From: Psychroserpens sp.
Lineage (GTDB): Bacteria > Bacteroidota > Bacteroidia > Flavobacteriales > Flavobacteriaceae
NCBI GenBank assembly: GCA_017643165.1
Contig: JAEPNY010000002.1
Coordinates: forward strand, 624,979-688,978
DNA length: 64,000 nucleotides
Direction of reading: 5' to 3'
The notes under the pieces were generated by a model. The model was not told where the DNA came from. It did not search any database and worked only from the letters and a program-made list of their open reading frames with translations. Each line of letters opens with the position of its first letter. Positions within the stretch are counted from its first letter, which is position 1. The translations under genes were made by a program, and so were the position numbers. Below are positions 54,320 through 62,591 of the stretch, one piece after another.

Positions 54320-55465
54320 TTGAAAAAGCTCATACGTATAACAACTGTGCCTTCTTCCTTAAGAACACTTCTTAAAGGACAGTCACGTTTTATGAGTCAA
54401 TATTATGAAGTTATTGGTATTTCTGGTGATGGTGATGCATTGGCTGAAGTTAGAGCTAATGAAGGAATTAAGACACATGTTGTCGAAATGACCAGAACCA
54501 TAACACCCATTAAAGATTTAAAAGCTACCTATCAACTTTACAAAATTTTTAAAGCCGAACGTCCAGAAATCGTTCATACACATACACCTAAAGCAGGCAC
54601 TTTAGGAATGTTAGCAGCAAAATTAGCTGGTGTACCGTATCGTTTGCACACAATCGCAGGTCTGCCTTTGCTCGAAGTATCAGGTAAAAAACGAATGTTA
54701 CTAGATGCCGTTGAAAAATTTACCTATCGCTGCGCCACGCACATATTGCCTAACTCTCTCGGACTGGAGAATATTATATTAGAGAATAACTATACTAATG
54801 CCAAAAAGCTTACTGTAATTGGTAACGGAAGTTCAAATGGTATTAATACAAAGCATTACGATGCTTCAACTGTTACTGAAGCTCAAAAATCAGCATTACG
54901 AAAGGATCTTGGCATATCTGAAAACGACCTCGTATTCATCTTTATTGGTCGAATCGTTAAGGATAAAGGTATTAATGAATTGGTTCATGCTTTTGATAAT
55001 CTCTCAACAAAAAATACGAATTGCAAACTACTTTTAGTAGGACCAAGAGAAACACATCTAGATCCTTTACTTCCAGAAACTGAAGCAATAATTGCTAAGA
55101 ATAATGCTATCTTAGCTGTTGGCGTTCAGAAAGATATACGTCCTTATGTCACCATTTCTCACGTGCTTACATTTCCAAGTTATCGAGAAGGATTTCCAAA
55201 TGTAGTCTTGCAATGTAGCTGTATGGAATTACCTTGTATTGTTTCAAATATTAATGGATGTAATGAGGTCATAGAACATCAACTGAATGGTTTAATTATA
55301 CCTGTTAAGGACCAAAATACTTTAGAGGATGCCATGCAATTTATGATAGATCATCCTGTAGAACGCAAAGCCATGATTCCACATACACGATCAAGAATAC
55401 TAGAACGTTATGAGCAGGAATACGTATGGAATGAACTTTTAAATTTTTACCAAAACCTAGACTAA
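54320..55465 (+). CDS. Glycosyltransferase family 4
   Basis: A 381-residue GT4 enzyme starting with TTG (MKKLIRITTVPSSLRTLLKGQ). Family features include HTHTPKAGTLGMLAAKLAGVP near 90-110, HTIAGLPLLEVSGKKRMLL, LVFIFIGRIVKDKGINELVHAF near 208-229, and FPSYREGFPNVVLQCSCMELPCIVSNINGCNEVI near 290-323. It resembles the transferases that act next to a PglC-type initiating enzyme, whose gene follows immediately with no gap. It may add the second sugar. Specificity unknown. Confidence 0.88.
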   Translation: MKKLIRITTVPSSLRTLLKGQSRFMSQYYEVIGISGDGDALAEVRANEGIKTHVVEMTRTITPIKDLKATYQLYKIFKAERPEIVHTHTPKAGTLGMLAAKLAGVPYRLHTIAGLPLLEVSGKKRMLLDAVEKFTYRCATHILPNSLGLENIILENNYTNAKKLTVIGNGSSNGINTKHYDASTVTEAQKSALRKDLGISENDLVFIFIGRIVKDKGINELVHAFDNLSTKNTNCKLLLVGPRETHLDPLLPETEAIIAKNNAILAVGVQKDIRPYVTISHVLTFPSYREGFPNVVLQCSCMELPCIVSNINGCNEVIEHQLNGLIIPVKDQNTLEDAMQFMIDHPVERKAMIPHTRSRILERYEQEYVWNELLNFYQNLD

Positions 55466-56101
55466 TTGATCTATAAAACTGTCATAAAGCCCTTTTTTGA
55501 TATCATTATAGCGAGTATTGGTTTTATTTTGCTATTTCCACTGTTTCTATCAACTTGGATCGTATTACTTTTTAAAAACAACGGAAAGGCCTTCTTTTAT
55601 CAAGAACGCCCTGGAAAAGACGAGCGTATTTTTAAAATCATTAAGTTCAAAACAATGAACGACAAAACTGATAGCAATGGCGCATTACTTCCACCTTCTG
55701 AACGGCTCACTAAAGCTGGTATTTTTGTTCGTAAATATTCCTTGGATGAGATCCCTCAACTCCTGAATGTAATAAAAGGAGATATGAGTTTAATAGGTCC
55801 TCGCCCATTGCTCATAAGATACCTACCTAGATACAATGACTTTCAAAAGCAGCGACATAATATTAAACCAGGAATCACAGGCTGGGCGCAAGTTAACGGC
55901 CGAAATGCTATTTCTTGGGAACAAAAATTTGAATATGATGTATGGTATGTACATCACATGTCATTACTTTTAGATATTAAGATACTATTCAGAACCATTT
56001 ATAAAGTATTTAAGAAAGATGGAATTTATAGTGTAGATAACGATATTGTACCGGATTTTATGGGCACCGAAACTAAAGAATCAAATCAAAATGGCAATTA
56101 A
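55466..56101 (+). CDS. Initiating sugar-phosphate transferase (PglC/WcaJ type)
   Basis: A 211-residue monotopic phosphoglycosyltransferase with one N-terminal membrane segment (about 10-33). The family core is present: FYQERPGKDERIFKIIKFKTMND, SLDEIPQLLNVIKGDMSLIGPRPLL and KPGITGWAQVNGRNAISWEQKFEYDVWYVHH. It transfers a sugar phosphate from a UDP-sugar to undecaprenyl phosphate to start each repeat unit. The short form without extra helices is PglC-like, which fits the PglE- and PglF-like genes downstream. The start TTG follows the previous stop directly (TAATTG). Confidence 0.93.
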   Translation: MIYKTVIKPFFDIIIASIGFILLFPLFLSTWIVLLFKNNGKAFFYQERPGKDERIFKIIKFKTMNDKTDSNGALLPPSERLTKAGIFVRKYSLDEIPQLLNVIKGDMSLIGPRPLLIRYLPRYNDFQKQRHNIKPGITGWAQVNGRNAISWEQKFEYDVWYVHHMSLLLDIKILFRTIYKVFKKDGIYSVDNDIVPDFMGTETKESNQNGN

Positions 56102-57113
56102 TATTCTATTTACCTGCGCTGGACGGCGTAATTACCTGATCAATTATTTTAAAGATGCCTTAAAAGGCAACGGACAAATAATTGCTGCAGATATGAGTCT
56201 TACCGCACCTGCAATGGTAGATGCCGATCTTGCAATTGTAGTTCCAGGGATTTATGAAAACCATTATATCGACGAATTAAAAACCATAATTGTAGAACAT
56301 AATATCAATGCCGTCATTTCGCTGAATGATCTTGAATTACCAGTTTTATCGGCTCATAAGGACGAACTCGAACAACTTGGCGCAACGGTCGTTATTTCTG
56401 ACCCTGAGATAATATCCATAGCATTTGATAAAGTAAAAACATTTAATTTCCTTAAGTCCATTGGTCTAAATACTCCATTAACCTACACCAATATAGATAC
56501 CGCATTATTGGCATTAAAATCAGGTGAATTGAGCTTTCCTCTTGTCGTAAAACCGCGTTGGGGAAGCGCTTCCATTGGAATTGACTTTCCTGAATCTGTT
56601 GAAGAGTTAGAACTCGCCTTCCGTTTGCAACATTTAAAACTTAAAAAGTCAATATTGAACCAAGCTAGTCAGGTAGATATTGACAATGCTATATTAATCC
56701 AAGAAAAGCTCAACGGTGTTGAATATGGAATGGATGTGTTAAATGATTTTAATGGCGCTTACGTTGGTAGCTTTGTGAGAAAAAAATTGAATATGCGTTC
56801 TGGTGAAACTGATAAGGCCGTTTCGGTTATTGATGAACAATTTGAAAAAATCGGAAGAACCATTGGTACACAACTTAAACATATTGGCAACCTAGACTGC
56901 GATGTATTTATGGCAAAAAATCAACTTTATGTGTTAGAGTTAAACCCCAGATTTGGTGGAGGTTATCCATTTTCACATGAAGCAGGAATTGATACTGCTG
57001 CAATCTATATCGAATGGCTAAAAGGCCAAACAGATATCGCAAAATATAATAACTACAAATCAGGTGTTGCGTTTGCGAAGTGTGACAGAATGCTTAGAAT
57101 AAAAGACGCTTAA
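56091..57113 (+). CDS. ATP-grasp protein (carbamoyl-phosphate-synthase-large-chain-like)
   Basis: About 340 residues from the ATG at 56091 (MAINILFTCAGRRNYLINYF); it overlaps the sugar transferase by 11 bases. A Rossmann-like pre-ATP-grasp part (about 1-100) is followed by the ATP-grasp fold, with FPLVVKPRWGSASIGI near 155-170, LIQEKLNGVEYGMDVL near 206-222 and LYVLELNPRFGGGYPFSHEAG near 282-302, the magnesium ligands. ATP-grasp enzymes join a carboxylate to an amine or thiol, so it may attach an amino acid or organic acid to an amino sugar of the polymer. The substrate is not readable from sequence. Confidence 0.85.
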   Translation: MAINILFTCAGRRNYLINYFKDALKGNGQIIAADMSLTAPAMVDADLAIVVPGIYENHYIDELKTIIVEHNINAVISLNDLELPVLSAHKDELEQLGATVVISDPEIISIAFDKVKTFNFLKSIGLNTPLTYTNIDTALLALKSGELSFPLVVKPRWGSASIGIDFPESVEELELAFRLQHLKLKKSILNQASQVDIDNAILIQEKLNGVEYGMDVLNDFNGAYVGSFVRKKLNMRSGETDKAVSVIDEQFEKIGRTIGTQLKHIGNLDCDVFMAKNQLYVLELNPRFGGGYPFSHEAGIDTAAIYIEWLKGQTDIAKYNNYKSGVAFAKCDRMLRIKDA

Positions 57114-58354
57114 TTTAACATTATACGTTGTGCTTTTTCTGAGCCACAAATAACAAACGATTTCTTATTCAACTCTTGATAGACCTTAATGTTAGATTCA
57201 GGTTCTGGATTCGCAAATAAAAACGTATAAACATACTGAAGTAAAAACCTATACTGAGGATCGTTGTGCTCTATTTCTGTACTGTTCTGATCCGCATGAT
57301 AATCTGTAAGTTTTTCAAAACTAACCTTAGTAGGCGTATTTTTTGTAATGGATTTTGAGCCAGAAGACATGAATTTTAGCTTGCGATATAGTTCGTTTAC
57401 ATTCTTAGTCCTTAAATATAACTTCAGTTTAAAGTACCTAGAAACCAAATTCGCAACAAGTCTTGAACGAATAGACTTCGAATCATAAAGAATATGATAA
57501 TTGAAGTCATAGGTTAGGTTACTCCATTTATGCTTGTATTCAAAATCTCCTTTAGAAAAATCAGAAACGCGATAGTTATTTTCAAAACACCACTCCAATA
57601 ATTTTATGATCGATGTTTTACCAATACTAAACTTATAATAATCAGGATCGAAAACTGTAATCGTTTCAAAAAGAACAGATTCGGAATGAAAATTTAAAGT
57701 AATTCCGATTGGCTGTTCATTTTTATAAACTACTAAAAGCGACGCTTTTTGCTCCTTCAGCATCTCAAATACCAATTCTGAATAGAAGGCCCACTTATGC
57801 TGACTTAAATGGTGATAATTAACTTTTTTATCTTGAAAACGCTCCGTCAATAATTGATAAAACTGATTAAATAGCAATTCAAATTTAGACTCTGAAATCG
57901 CTTCATGTATGAATTCATAACGTACATCAAAACAAGTTTCTAAACGCCTCTGGTTTGAACGAAATTCTCGTCTATTTTTTGAACTGAATTGATCTTTAAT
58001 ATAAGATTCGTGATCGGTATAACTCGTAATATCCATTAGAAATCCATGATACTGGAATATAGATTTCAGCTTTAATGCTGATTCAGACTGAACAACAAAG
58101 GGTTTAATATTAAAATAACTCGGAACATCATAGATTAAAAATGTTTTTCCTTTAAAGTCACTATGATTGGTATTTAAATCATAGCTAATACCCTTTGTTA
58201 AGTTCTTTCCAACATTGACGTACAGACCTGGTAGTGTTTTCTTTACAAACTTTACACCTTCTATAAAATCGAAAGCATAAATTGGCATTCCTTGGTTGAA
58301 GTGTTTCGACCATATGGTTCCAAAACGGGAAGAAGTAAATGGGTTCTGATGCAC
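57110..58354 (-). CDS. GNAT/FemAB-like acyltransferase, opposite strand
   Basis: A 414-residue protein with a GNAT-fold core of the FemAB/BioF2-like type: SSKNRREFRSNQRRLETCF near 130-148, LLVVYKNEQPIGITLNFH near 205, and SIIKLLEWCFENNYRVSDFSKGDFEYKHKWSN near 250-280. This last stretch is characteristic of Acetyltransf_6 domains in polysaccharide loci. The final ~80 residues are unlike the family core. It is the only minus-strand gene inside the locus and overlaps the ATP-grasp gene tail to tail by 4 bases. It may acylate an amino sugar; PglD-type acetyltransferase is otherwise missing. Confidence 0.78.
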   Translation of the reverse strand: MHQNPFTSSRFGTIWSKHFNQGMPIYAFDFIEGVKFVKKTLPGLYVNVGKNLTKGISYDLNTNHSDFKGKTFLIYDVPSYFNIKPFVVQSESALKLKSIFQYHGFLMDITSYTDHESYIKDQFSSKNRREFRSNQRRLETCFDVRYEFIHEAISESKFELLFNQFYQLLTERFQDKKVNYHHLSQHKWAFYSELVFEMLKEQKASLLVVYKNEQPIGITLNFHSESVLFETITVFDPDYYKFSIGKTSIIKLLEWCFENNYRVSDFSKGDFEYKHKWSNLTYDFNYHILYDSKSIRSRLVANLVSRYFKLKLYLRTKNVNELYRKLKFMSSGSKSITKNTPTKVSFEKLTDYHADQNSTEIEHNDPQYRFLLQYVYTFLFANPEPESNIKVYQELNKKSFVICGSEKAQRIMLN

Positions 58355-58732
58355 GCAGATAAGATTAAGCTAATTTCAATCATTAGCAAATTTAATATTT
58401 TGAATGGCAATAGCATTTGAATTTTAAAAAAAATCTTATCCCATGTATAATTCTATATTCGAACGAAATACACAGCACAAAACAATGGTTTCAAAGGACT
58501 TATGGACGCTAAAAAATGACTTTATTCAAGGTAATTTGATTAATGCGATCGATTGAGTATAACGTAAAAACCTGCTATTTATCGTAATAATTTGAATGGT
58601 TTGGTATTAATCTTAATATTTACCCTTACGACGCTATGCGGTTTTTATACTAAAGTATAATAAGTGTGTAGGTTCCAAATCAGTCGGAGACATAAACGTC
58701 GAAGATTAATAAACTTACGAAACAAGCTAATT
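58355..58732. other. Intergenic region between divergent genes
   Basis: 378 bases between the FemAB-like gene (minus) and the PglE-like gene (plus). It holds the predicted minus-strand -7 box at 58387-58394 and a near-perfect palindrome TATACT-AA-AGTATA at 58646-58659, 74 bases before the PglE-like ATG. No plus-strand TAnnTTTG box, ORF or RNA gene was found, so the promoter of the downstream half of the locus is not identified. Confidence 0.5.
58387..58394 (-). promoter_or_regulatory. -7 promoter element for the FemAB-like gene
   Basis: Minus-strand TAAATTTG is a perfect TAnnTTTG box, 32 bases before the ATG at 58354. The nearest TTG upstream is only 13 bases away, so the -33 assignment is weak. 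Confidence 0.42.
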
Positions 58733-59857
58733 ATGGAATCAAAAATATGGTTGTCATCTCCGCATATGAGCGGAAAAGAACAATCCTATATAAACAATGC
58801 TTTCGAAACTAACTGGATCGCTCCTTTGGGTCCACACGTTAGTGGTTTTGAAAGTGATATCCAAAATTACCTTCAGGAGTATAGACAGGTCGCAGCATTA
58901 AGTTCTGGGACTGCAGCTATTCATTTAAGTTTAATACTCCTTGGCGTTACTAATGGCGACGAAGTGATTTGTCAAAGTAAAACATTTTCTGCTTCGGCAA
59001 ATCCTATAGTTTATCTGGGAGCCACACCAGTTTTTGTAGATAGTGAAGCTTCGACTTGGAATATGTGTCCTGAACAACTTGAGAACGCCATCAAGGACCG
59101 TTTAGAAAAAGGAAAAAAGCCTAAAGCAATCATTGCTGTTCATCTTTATGGCATGCCTTATCAAGTTGATGAGATACACCGTATAGCGGAACGTTATGAT
59201 ATCCCAGTGATTGAAGACAGCGCTGAAGCCTTCGGCAGTCATTATAACAATAGAAAGTGCGGAACTTTCGGAGAATTCGCAATTCTATCATTTAATGGTA
59301 ACAAAATTATTACGACCTCTGGTGGAGGTGCTTTGGTAACTAACAGCCTCAAGATGAAAGAACGTGCTATTTTTTTAGCAACACAGGCGCGCGAAAAGGC
59401 AGTTGAATATTTACACGAAGCCATAGGTTATAATTACAGACTATCTAATGTATTAGCAGGCATTGGCAGAGGACAAATACAAGTTTTAGATGACCGTGTT
59501 AAAGCACGCCGTAGGAATTTTGAGACCTATGCATCTGAACTAAGAGATATAGAAGAACTAACATTTAATACGGAACCTGATGGGTTTTACTCGAATCGCT
59601 GGCTAACAGCAGTATTAACGCCGTCAGAAGATGTTCGAGAAGGAATTCGCAATGCACTTGATCAACAAAATATTGAGTCTCGTCCATTATGGAAACCGAT
59701 GCATCAACAGCCTGTATTTAAAGATGCGCCGAACTATTTAAATGGCGTATCAGACGAATTATTTCACCGCGGACTTTGTTTACCAAGCGGCTCTAATTTA
59801 TCTGAAAATGAACTAGATAGAGTCATTTCAGCAATAAAAATGTATTTTAGAGTATGA
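58733..59857 (+). CDS. DegT/DnrJ/EryC1/StrS aminotransferase (PglE-like)
   Basis: A 374-residue PLP-dependent sugar aminotransferase from the ATG at 58733 (MESKIWLSSPHMSGKEQSYI); a longer in-frame ATG at 58664 adds 23 Arg-rich untypical residues. The PLP lysine is Lys191 in ILSFNGNKIITTSGGG. EDSAEAFGSHY near 161-171 and SGTAAIHLSLILLG near 58-71 also match. It would aminate a UDP-4-keto-6-deoxy sugar made by the dehydratase whose gene overlaps its stop by 4 bases, as in bacillosamine synthesis. Confidence 0.92.
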   Translation: MESKIWLSSPHMSGKEQSYINNAFETNWIAPLGPHVSGFESDIQNYLQEYRQVAALSSGTAAIHLSLILLGVTNGDEVICQSKTFSASANPIVYLGATPVFVDSEASTWNMCPEQLENAIKDRLEKGKKPKAIIAVHLYGMPYQVDEIHRIAERYDIPVIEDSAEAFGSHYNNRKCGTFGEFAILSFNGNKIITTSGGGALVTNSLKMKERAIFLATQAREKAVEYLHEAIGYNYRLSNVLAGIGRGQIQVLDDRVKARRRNFETYASELRDIEELTFNTEPDGFYSNRWLTAVLTPSEDVREGIRNALDQQNIESRPLWKPMHQQPVFKDAPNYLNGVSDELFHRGLCLPSGSNLSENELDRVISAIKMYFRV

Positions 59858-61746
59858 TAAGACAGATACTTCAAAATATTTCGCATAAATATGCTTCCAA
59901 GTGGTTGGTAATGCTTTTCGATCTTAGTATTGTGGCATTTACCTTCATTGCTGCGTATGTGATTCGATACAATTTTATTTTGGACTTCGATTTTATCACG
60001 ATGTTCAAGCAAATCCCATTTGTGTTTCTTGCAGCTTTATTAAGCTTTATGATGGTAGGCTCTTACAAGGGTGTTGTGCGGTTTACAGGGTTTAAGGATG
60101 TGATCAATATTATTATTGGTGTAAATATCTTAGCCACCATATTAATCATTTCTACATTCTTTAGTAGACGTTACCATTTCGATAGTATATTCAATATATC
60201 TGGATCGATCATATACATTCACCTTTTACTTAACATTCTATTCTTAGTTGGATTTAAGCTATTCATTAAATCTATTTATAATAAACTGATGCAGGATTTT
60301 AAGACCCAAACACGTATTCTCGTATTTGGGGCTGGAAGCTCAGGGATGATTACTTATGATGCGATTACTAATGATCCTAGAAATAGCCATATTGTTGTTG
60401 GATTTATTGATGATAATGAAAGTAAAATTGGTAAGAAGATCAATACACTTAGTGTGTATTCACTTGAAAAAATCACACCTGCCTTTGTAGAGAAGCAAGG
60501 CATTGAAGAAGTTATTATTTCGATACAGAATATTGAATCCACACGATTACTTCAAGTTTCAGGCTTATTATTTGAGCTCGGACTTAAAGTGAAGATTGTA
60601 CCTCCTGTCCAGCATTGGATTGATGGCGATTTAAGTATTGGTCAGATTAAGGATGTCAATATTGAAGACCTATTAGGTAGAGATCCTATTTCAATTACGA
60701 ACCCAGCATGTGTAGTAGAGTATGAAAATCAGATCATATTAATTACAGGTGCTGCAGGATCAATTGGTAGCGAGATTGCTCGTAAAGCATCTAACTATGC
60801 CTATAAAAAATTAATTCTTTTAGATAGCGCAGAATCACCTCTATATGAATTACAGCAGGAGTTTGTACAAAAAGGTATTAAGAACTTTATTGCAGTTGTT
60901 GCAGATGTGAGAGACTTTAGACGAATGGAGCGACTTTTCCATAAGCATAAACCTAAAATAGTATTTCACGCTGCAGCCTATAAGCATGTCCCACTAATGG
61001 AAAACAATCCATACGAAGCTGTAAGCGTAAATATTGCTGGTACGCGTCATGTAGCTAGTCTTTCTGTAAAGCATGGTGTAAATAAATTTGTACTAATTTC
61101 TACAGATAAAGCAGTTAATCCCACAAATGTGATGGGTGCCACAAAACGCATAGCTGAACTCTATGTGAATTGCTTACAAGGCAAAGGAAAAACTAAGTTT
61201 ATTACCACTCGTTTTGGAAATGTACTTGGCTCAAATGGTTCTGTAATTCCATTATTTAAAAAACAAATTGATGCAGGTGGCCCATTAACGGTTACGCATA
61301 AAGAAATTACCAGATTTTTTATGACCATTTCAGAGGCGTGTCAGTTAGTGCTTGAAGCCGCTACTATGGGTAATGGTGGTGAAATTTTCGTTTTTGATAT
61401 GGGTAAATCGGTTAAGATATTTGACCTGGCAAAAAATATGATCATACTTTCAGGCTTGAGATATCCAGAAGACATTGATATCAAGATTACTGGACTACGT
61501 CCTGGTGAGAAAATCTATGAAGAACTATTAGCAGATGGTGAGAATACACGTCCAACCTATCACGATAAAATAATGATCGCTAAAACTAAAGATATAGACG
61601 TACTAACAGTGAGTGATAAAATTTCGAATTTATGTACTGTGAATTCTAAATCGCAAACACTTGAAATTGTTTCACTCATAAAAGATCTCGTTCCTGAATA
61701 TATTTCAAACAATTCCAAATATGAAGTTTTGGATTCAAATGACTAA
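59854..61746 (+). CDS. Membrane-bound nucleotide-sugar 4,6-dehydratase (PglF/CapD/FlaA1 family)
   Basis: A 630-residue protein. Four N-terminal membrane helices (about 15-140) are followed by a Rossmann-like regulatory domain (about 145-265, ILVFGAGSSGMITY). The catalytic NAD-binding short-chain dehydrogenase domain starts near 290 (ITGAAGSIGSEIARKA) and has FHAAAYKHVPLMENNPYEAV and LISTDKAVNPTNVMGATKRIAELY. It converts UDP-GlcNAc to the 4-keto-6-deoxy sugar. It overlaps the aminotransferase gene and precedes wza by 20 bases. Confidence 0.93.
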   Translation: MIRQILQNISHKYASKWLVMLFDLSIVAFTFIAAYVIRYNFILDFDFITMFKQIPFVFLAALLSFMMVGSYKGVVRFTGFKDVINIIIGVNILATILIISTFFSRRYHFDSIFNISGSIIYIHLLLNILFLVGFKLFIKSIYNKLMQDFKTQTRILVFGAGSSGMITYDAITNDPRNSHIVVGFIDDNESKIGKKINTLSVYSLEKITPAFVEKQGIEEVIISIQNIESTRLLQVSGLLFELGLKVKIVPPVQHWIDGDLSIGQIKDVNIEDLLGRDPISITNPACVVEYENQIILITGAAGSIGSEIARKASNYAYKKLILLDSAESPLYELQQEFVQKGIKNFIAVVADVRDFRRMERLFHKHKPKIVFHAAAYKHVPLMENNPYEAVSVNIAGTRHVASLSVKHGVNKFVLISTDKAVNPTNVMGATKRIAELYVNCLQGKGKTKFITTRFGNVLGSNGSVIPLFKKQIDAGGPLTVTHKEITRFFMTISEACQLVLEAATMGNGGEIFVFDMGKSVKIFDLAKNMIILSGLRYPEDIDIKITGLRPGEKIYEELLADGENTRPTYHDKIMIAKTKDIDVLTVSDKISNLCTVNSKSQTLEIVSLIKDLVPEYISNNSKYEVLDSND

Positions 61747-61766
61747 AGCTCCTAACATTTAAAGAT

Positions 61767-62582
61767 ATGACTAGATTAATCGACCTAAACAAAATTATCA
61801 AATGTACTGCCATCATTGCCGTTGTAATGATGAGTTCATGTGCTTCTTCAAAGGATCTTGCCTATTTTCAAGACGAACCTTTAACTGAAGCTAGCAATTT
61901 TGATAATTCATTCGAACTAAAATATAAACCGAATGACATTTTAACAATTGATGTTTCTGCTTTAGATCCAGATGCAGTAAGACCTTTCAATTTGGCTGCT
62001 GTCATGTATTCCAATAATAATGCAAATCCTGGAACGACGAATTTAAGCGGAAATGGTCAGGTGATTCGCCAAACCTATTTAGTAGATCCTAATGGGAATA
62101 TTGAGTTTCCAGTTTTAGGTACGTTAAATATAGCTGGGCAATCTCGCGCAGAAGTGACAGAAATGCTAAAAGAAAGACTTAAAGATTATGTAAAAGATCC
62201 AATTGTAAATATAAGATTGATCAATTTTACAGTGACCGTTTTAGGAGAAGTCAACCGTCCTGGAACTTTTACCATTCAAGATGAACGTATTTCATTATCT
62301 GAAGCACTAGGTCTTGCAGGTGATCTTACTATTTATGGGAAACGAAACAACGTATTCTTAATTCGTGAAGAAGATGGTAAAAAGAAATATGCAACCTATG
62401 ACTTGACGTCAATTAATGTTGTGAATTCACCTGTTTATTATTTGTCACAAAATGATGTGGTATATGTAGAACCCAATGGCTCTCGAGTGCGTCAATCGGC
62501 GTATAACCAAACAACACCAGTAATAATTTCTGCAGTGGCTACTTTAGCAACTATTACTGCGATCTTAATAAATAACAATTAG
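61767..62582 (+). CDS. wza: Polysaccharide export lipoprotein (Wza/OPX family)
   Basis: A 271-residue outer-membrane export protein. A signal peptide with lipobox MSSC (Cys25) is followed by CASSKDLAYFQDE. The Poly_export domain (about 50-160) has YKPNDILTIDVSALDPD and LVDPNGNIEFPVLGTLNIAG. A SLBB-like segment follows (VTVLGEVNRPGTFTIQDERISLSEALGLAG). The C-terminus ends in a hydrophobic stretch (ISAVATLATITAILINNN). It would form the outer part of the capsule export channel with the Wzc-like protein encoded next. Confidence 0.94.
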   Translation: MTRLIDLNKIIKCTAIIAVVMMSSCASSKDLAYFQDEPLTEASNFDNSFELKYKPNDILTIDVSALDPDAVRPFNLAAVMYSNNNANPGTTNLSGNGQVIRQTYLVDPNGNIEFPVLGTLNIAGQSRAEVTEMLKERLKDYVKDPIVNIRLINFTVTVLGEVNRPGTFTIQDERISLSEALGLAGDLTIYGKRNNVFLIREEDGKKKYATYDLTSINVVNSPVYYLSQNDVVYVEPNGSRVRQSAYNQTTPVIISAVATLATITAILINNN

Positions 62583-62591
62583 AAAACACAT

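Noticed and set aside
58664-58732. Upstream ATG at 58664 as the start of the PglE-like aminotransferase
   Set aside because: The extra 23 residues are Arg-rich and unlike the family; the conserved N-terminus starts at 58733.
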